Source: Paenibacillus polymyxa
Lineage (GTDB): Bacteria; Bacillota; Bacilli; Paenibacillales; Paenibacillaceae
Length of the DNA stretch: 64,000 nucleotides
Assembly (NCBI RefSeq): GCF_001719045.1
Contig: NZ_CP015423.1
Location: 744,001 to 808,000, forward strand
Direction: 5' to 3'
Shown here: positions 62,787 to 64,000 of the stretch, in pieces
How positions within the stretch are numbered: the stretch's first letter is position 1
Layout: each line of letters begins with the position of its first letter
Notes under the pieces: generated by a model
Seen by the model: the letters and a program-made list of their open reading frames with translations, nothing else
Database searches by the model: none
Told to the model about the DNA's origin: nothing
Position numbers and translations under genes: made by a program

Positions 62787-63452
62787 AATAAAATCGCTCC
62801 CTTTTCGTTTGGTTTATATGCAATGCGGTCTCCCGCGGTCTACCTAGTTAACCGAATGTGCGGCGCCGTTATGCACACTTACACTACGTTTGTTTCCGGC
62901 GGAATGAGTTTCACACAGTTGAGCGTAATGTTTTTCCGTCTTATACTTATACCGACGACGCTTTTCGCGTTTTCGCACACTTTACGAAAATTCTCCGCCG
63001 TCACTTACTTCAACGCCGTCAAACAGCTCGTGACACACTTTTGCGGAAATTTATTTTCAGACTCACTTACTACAACGTATATCGAGTACCGTTTCGCACA
63101 CCCGATACTGTATTGTCTACAGCGAACTTTGACTCCGGCACAGATTCTCGTGAAATTTTTTCCTCGTAATATATAAGGACACGAAATCACCAGAGTTGGA
63201 CCGATCGCACACGCAAGTTGTGTCTAAATCGTGAATAAATAACTTTTTCCGCAACAAAATGGAACCTATGTTCTTATCCTTCGTATTACTGGATATAACA
63301 AGCAGACGACCGGTGCCTGAACCGGATTTACCGGCCGATCGTCCGAGGATGAAAAATTTATGTGAACTACGCCTGCCTGACGGATATTGCCGTATCCGGA
63401 CGTAGGAATTATTGAAGCTGGCCGGTAGTTGGGACGTTGGCGCGTCCTTTCG
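62787..63452. other. 666-base non-coding stretch with operator-like repeats
   Basis: No frame here has a good ribosome binding site; plus-strand frames of about 100-136 codons lack any recognisable domain. The word CACACTT or a close variant recurs near 62,870, 62,978, 63,035 and 63,097. TTTTCG and CGAAAA form a perfect inverted repeat around nine bases at 62,970-62,990. A C/G-rich inverted repeat with no T-run is at about 63,313-63,341. The stretch could hold a divergent control region. Confidence 0.45.
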
Positions 63453-64000
63453 CTACCGACCGAAGTTTACCGAGCAATTGGCGTTACTCAGCGATTGTTC
63501 CCTCCGATTGGCGTCGGAAAGTACAGATTTGAAACGTTTAGCCGCCAATGTTGGCGCAAGGGCAGCCCGGATAATAGGTAATACACGCGCGTCTCCTCCC
63601 CATTGAATGCCCGAAATGATTGGCGTCATTTCGAACAAACGCAGGTTCATCGGAGAACCTGAAATGGAAACTCTCCGACCATATGATGTGAGAACGTCTT
63701 GCGTCAACCATTCGATGACATCACGGCCTTGCAGTTTGGTAACGATCTCCGGTATGACTACAGCCGGATCTCGTGTGACGCTGGTTGCGAGTCTAACGCT
63801 AGACGTGTTTCGGTTTTCGATATAAAACCGATTGACGCCCGTCTGGTATATCCGCTCAACCTTCGATAGATAGACGGTTCCCTCCAGTACAAAAGCGGCG
63901 TATCCCGGTTTGACGAGGAAGCCCTCGCTCATGTCGTAATCGAGGTCATCGTCTTCCCATACGTGCAAAATAATGATCTTTTCGAGAACAGCGATACCAT
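63453..64000 (-). CDS. Phage protein of unknown function (5' end outside window)
   Basis: The frame is open to the right edge, so at least 182 residues belong to a longer gene; the TTG at 63,966-63,968 has no supporting ribosome binding site. The protein has an acidic stretch (EDDDLDYDM), a beta-rich part (GYAAFVLEGTVYLSKVERIY) and a C-terminal region with Ala and Arg (RVLPIIRAALAPTLAAKR). I recognise no family. Confidence 0.55.
   Translation of the reverse strand, partial: GIAVLEKIIILHVWEDDDLDYDMSEGFLVKPGYAAFVLEGTVYLSKVERIYQTGVNRFYIENRNTSSVRLATSVTRDPAVVIPEIVTKLQGRDVIEWLTQDVLTSYGRRVSISGSPMNLRLFEMTPIISGIQWGGDARVLPIIRAALAPTLAAKRFKSVLSDANRREQSLSNANCSVNFGR

Larger units (their letters stand above)
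52267..64000. mobile_element. One end of a decayed prophage in tRNA-Leu (continues past the window)
   Basis: The tRNA-Leu fragment marks the boundary. To its right lie, on the minus strand, PBSX-like tail genes (fibre, DUF2577-like, tape measure) and many small genes typical of phage early regions, with a replication-type winged-helix protein and an XRE regulator. The tape measure is broken twice and baseplate genes are missing, so the tail is not functional as read. No integrase was seen; it may sit at the far end. Confidence 0.8.

Noticed and set aside
62766..63176. Plus-strand frame of 136 codons
   Set aside because: It begins inside the gene at 62,487-62,786 on the opposite strand and has no ribosome binding site.

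Overview
The window looks like Bacillales DNA, probably Paenibacillaceae: strong AGGAGG-type ribosome binding sites, frequent GTG starts, middling G+C by eye, a bacillaene-like PKS and a PBSX-like phage tail set. Nearly every real gene lies on the minus strand, so transcription runs from high to low coordinates. The species is inferred, not proven.

Positions 1-51,957 hold most of a large trans-AT polyketide/peptide cluster. In transcription order: a PksB-like metallo-beta-lactamase-fold hydrolase (51,253-51,930); a consensus sigma-A promoter (50,974-51,002) with a hairpin leader; a LoaP-type NusG paralogue; an Sfp-type phosphopantetheinyl transferase; a complete beta-branching cassette (free ACP, decarboxylating KS with Ser for Cys, HMG-CoA-synthase homologue, two enoyl-CoA-hydratase-fold enzymes); then megasynthases of about 3713, 6565 and 4466 residues and the start of a fourth. 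No AT or TE domain is present, so the trans-acting AT and chain release must lie elsewhere, probably beyond position 1.

Module order read from the sequence is FAAL-ACP-C-A(Gly)-PCP-KS-KR-ACP-KS // MT-ACP-KS-KR-ACP-KS-ACP-ACP-KS-DH-KR-ACP-KS-DH-KR-ACP-KS-ACP // ECH-KS-DH-KR-ACP-KS-DH-KR-MT-ACP-KS // KR... The first protein matches bacillaene PksJ in layout. The rest differs: there are two beta-branching stations (a tandem ACP pair, and a single ACP ending the second protein), and the second faces an ECH domain fused to the N-terminus of the next protein. A 3.6-kb near-identical KR-ACP-KS block occurs twice. An intrinsic-terminator-like hairpin sits inside the operon, which fits a need for LoaP antitermination.

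From about 52,267 to the right edge is one end of a decayed prophage. The boundary is the 3' part of a tRNA-Leu(UAA) gene, an attachment-site scar. Tail genes (fibre, DUF2577-like protein, tape measure with a nonsense codon and a frameshift) lack the usual baseplate genes between them. Further right are small hypothetical genes, a winged-helix replication-type protein, an XRE regulator and two families of short iteron-like repeats. No integrase, capsid, terminase large subunit or lysis gene is visible here.
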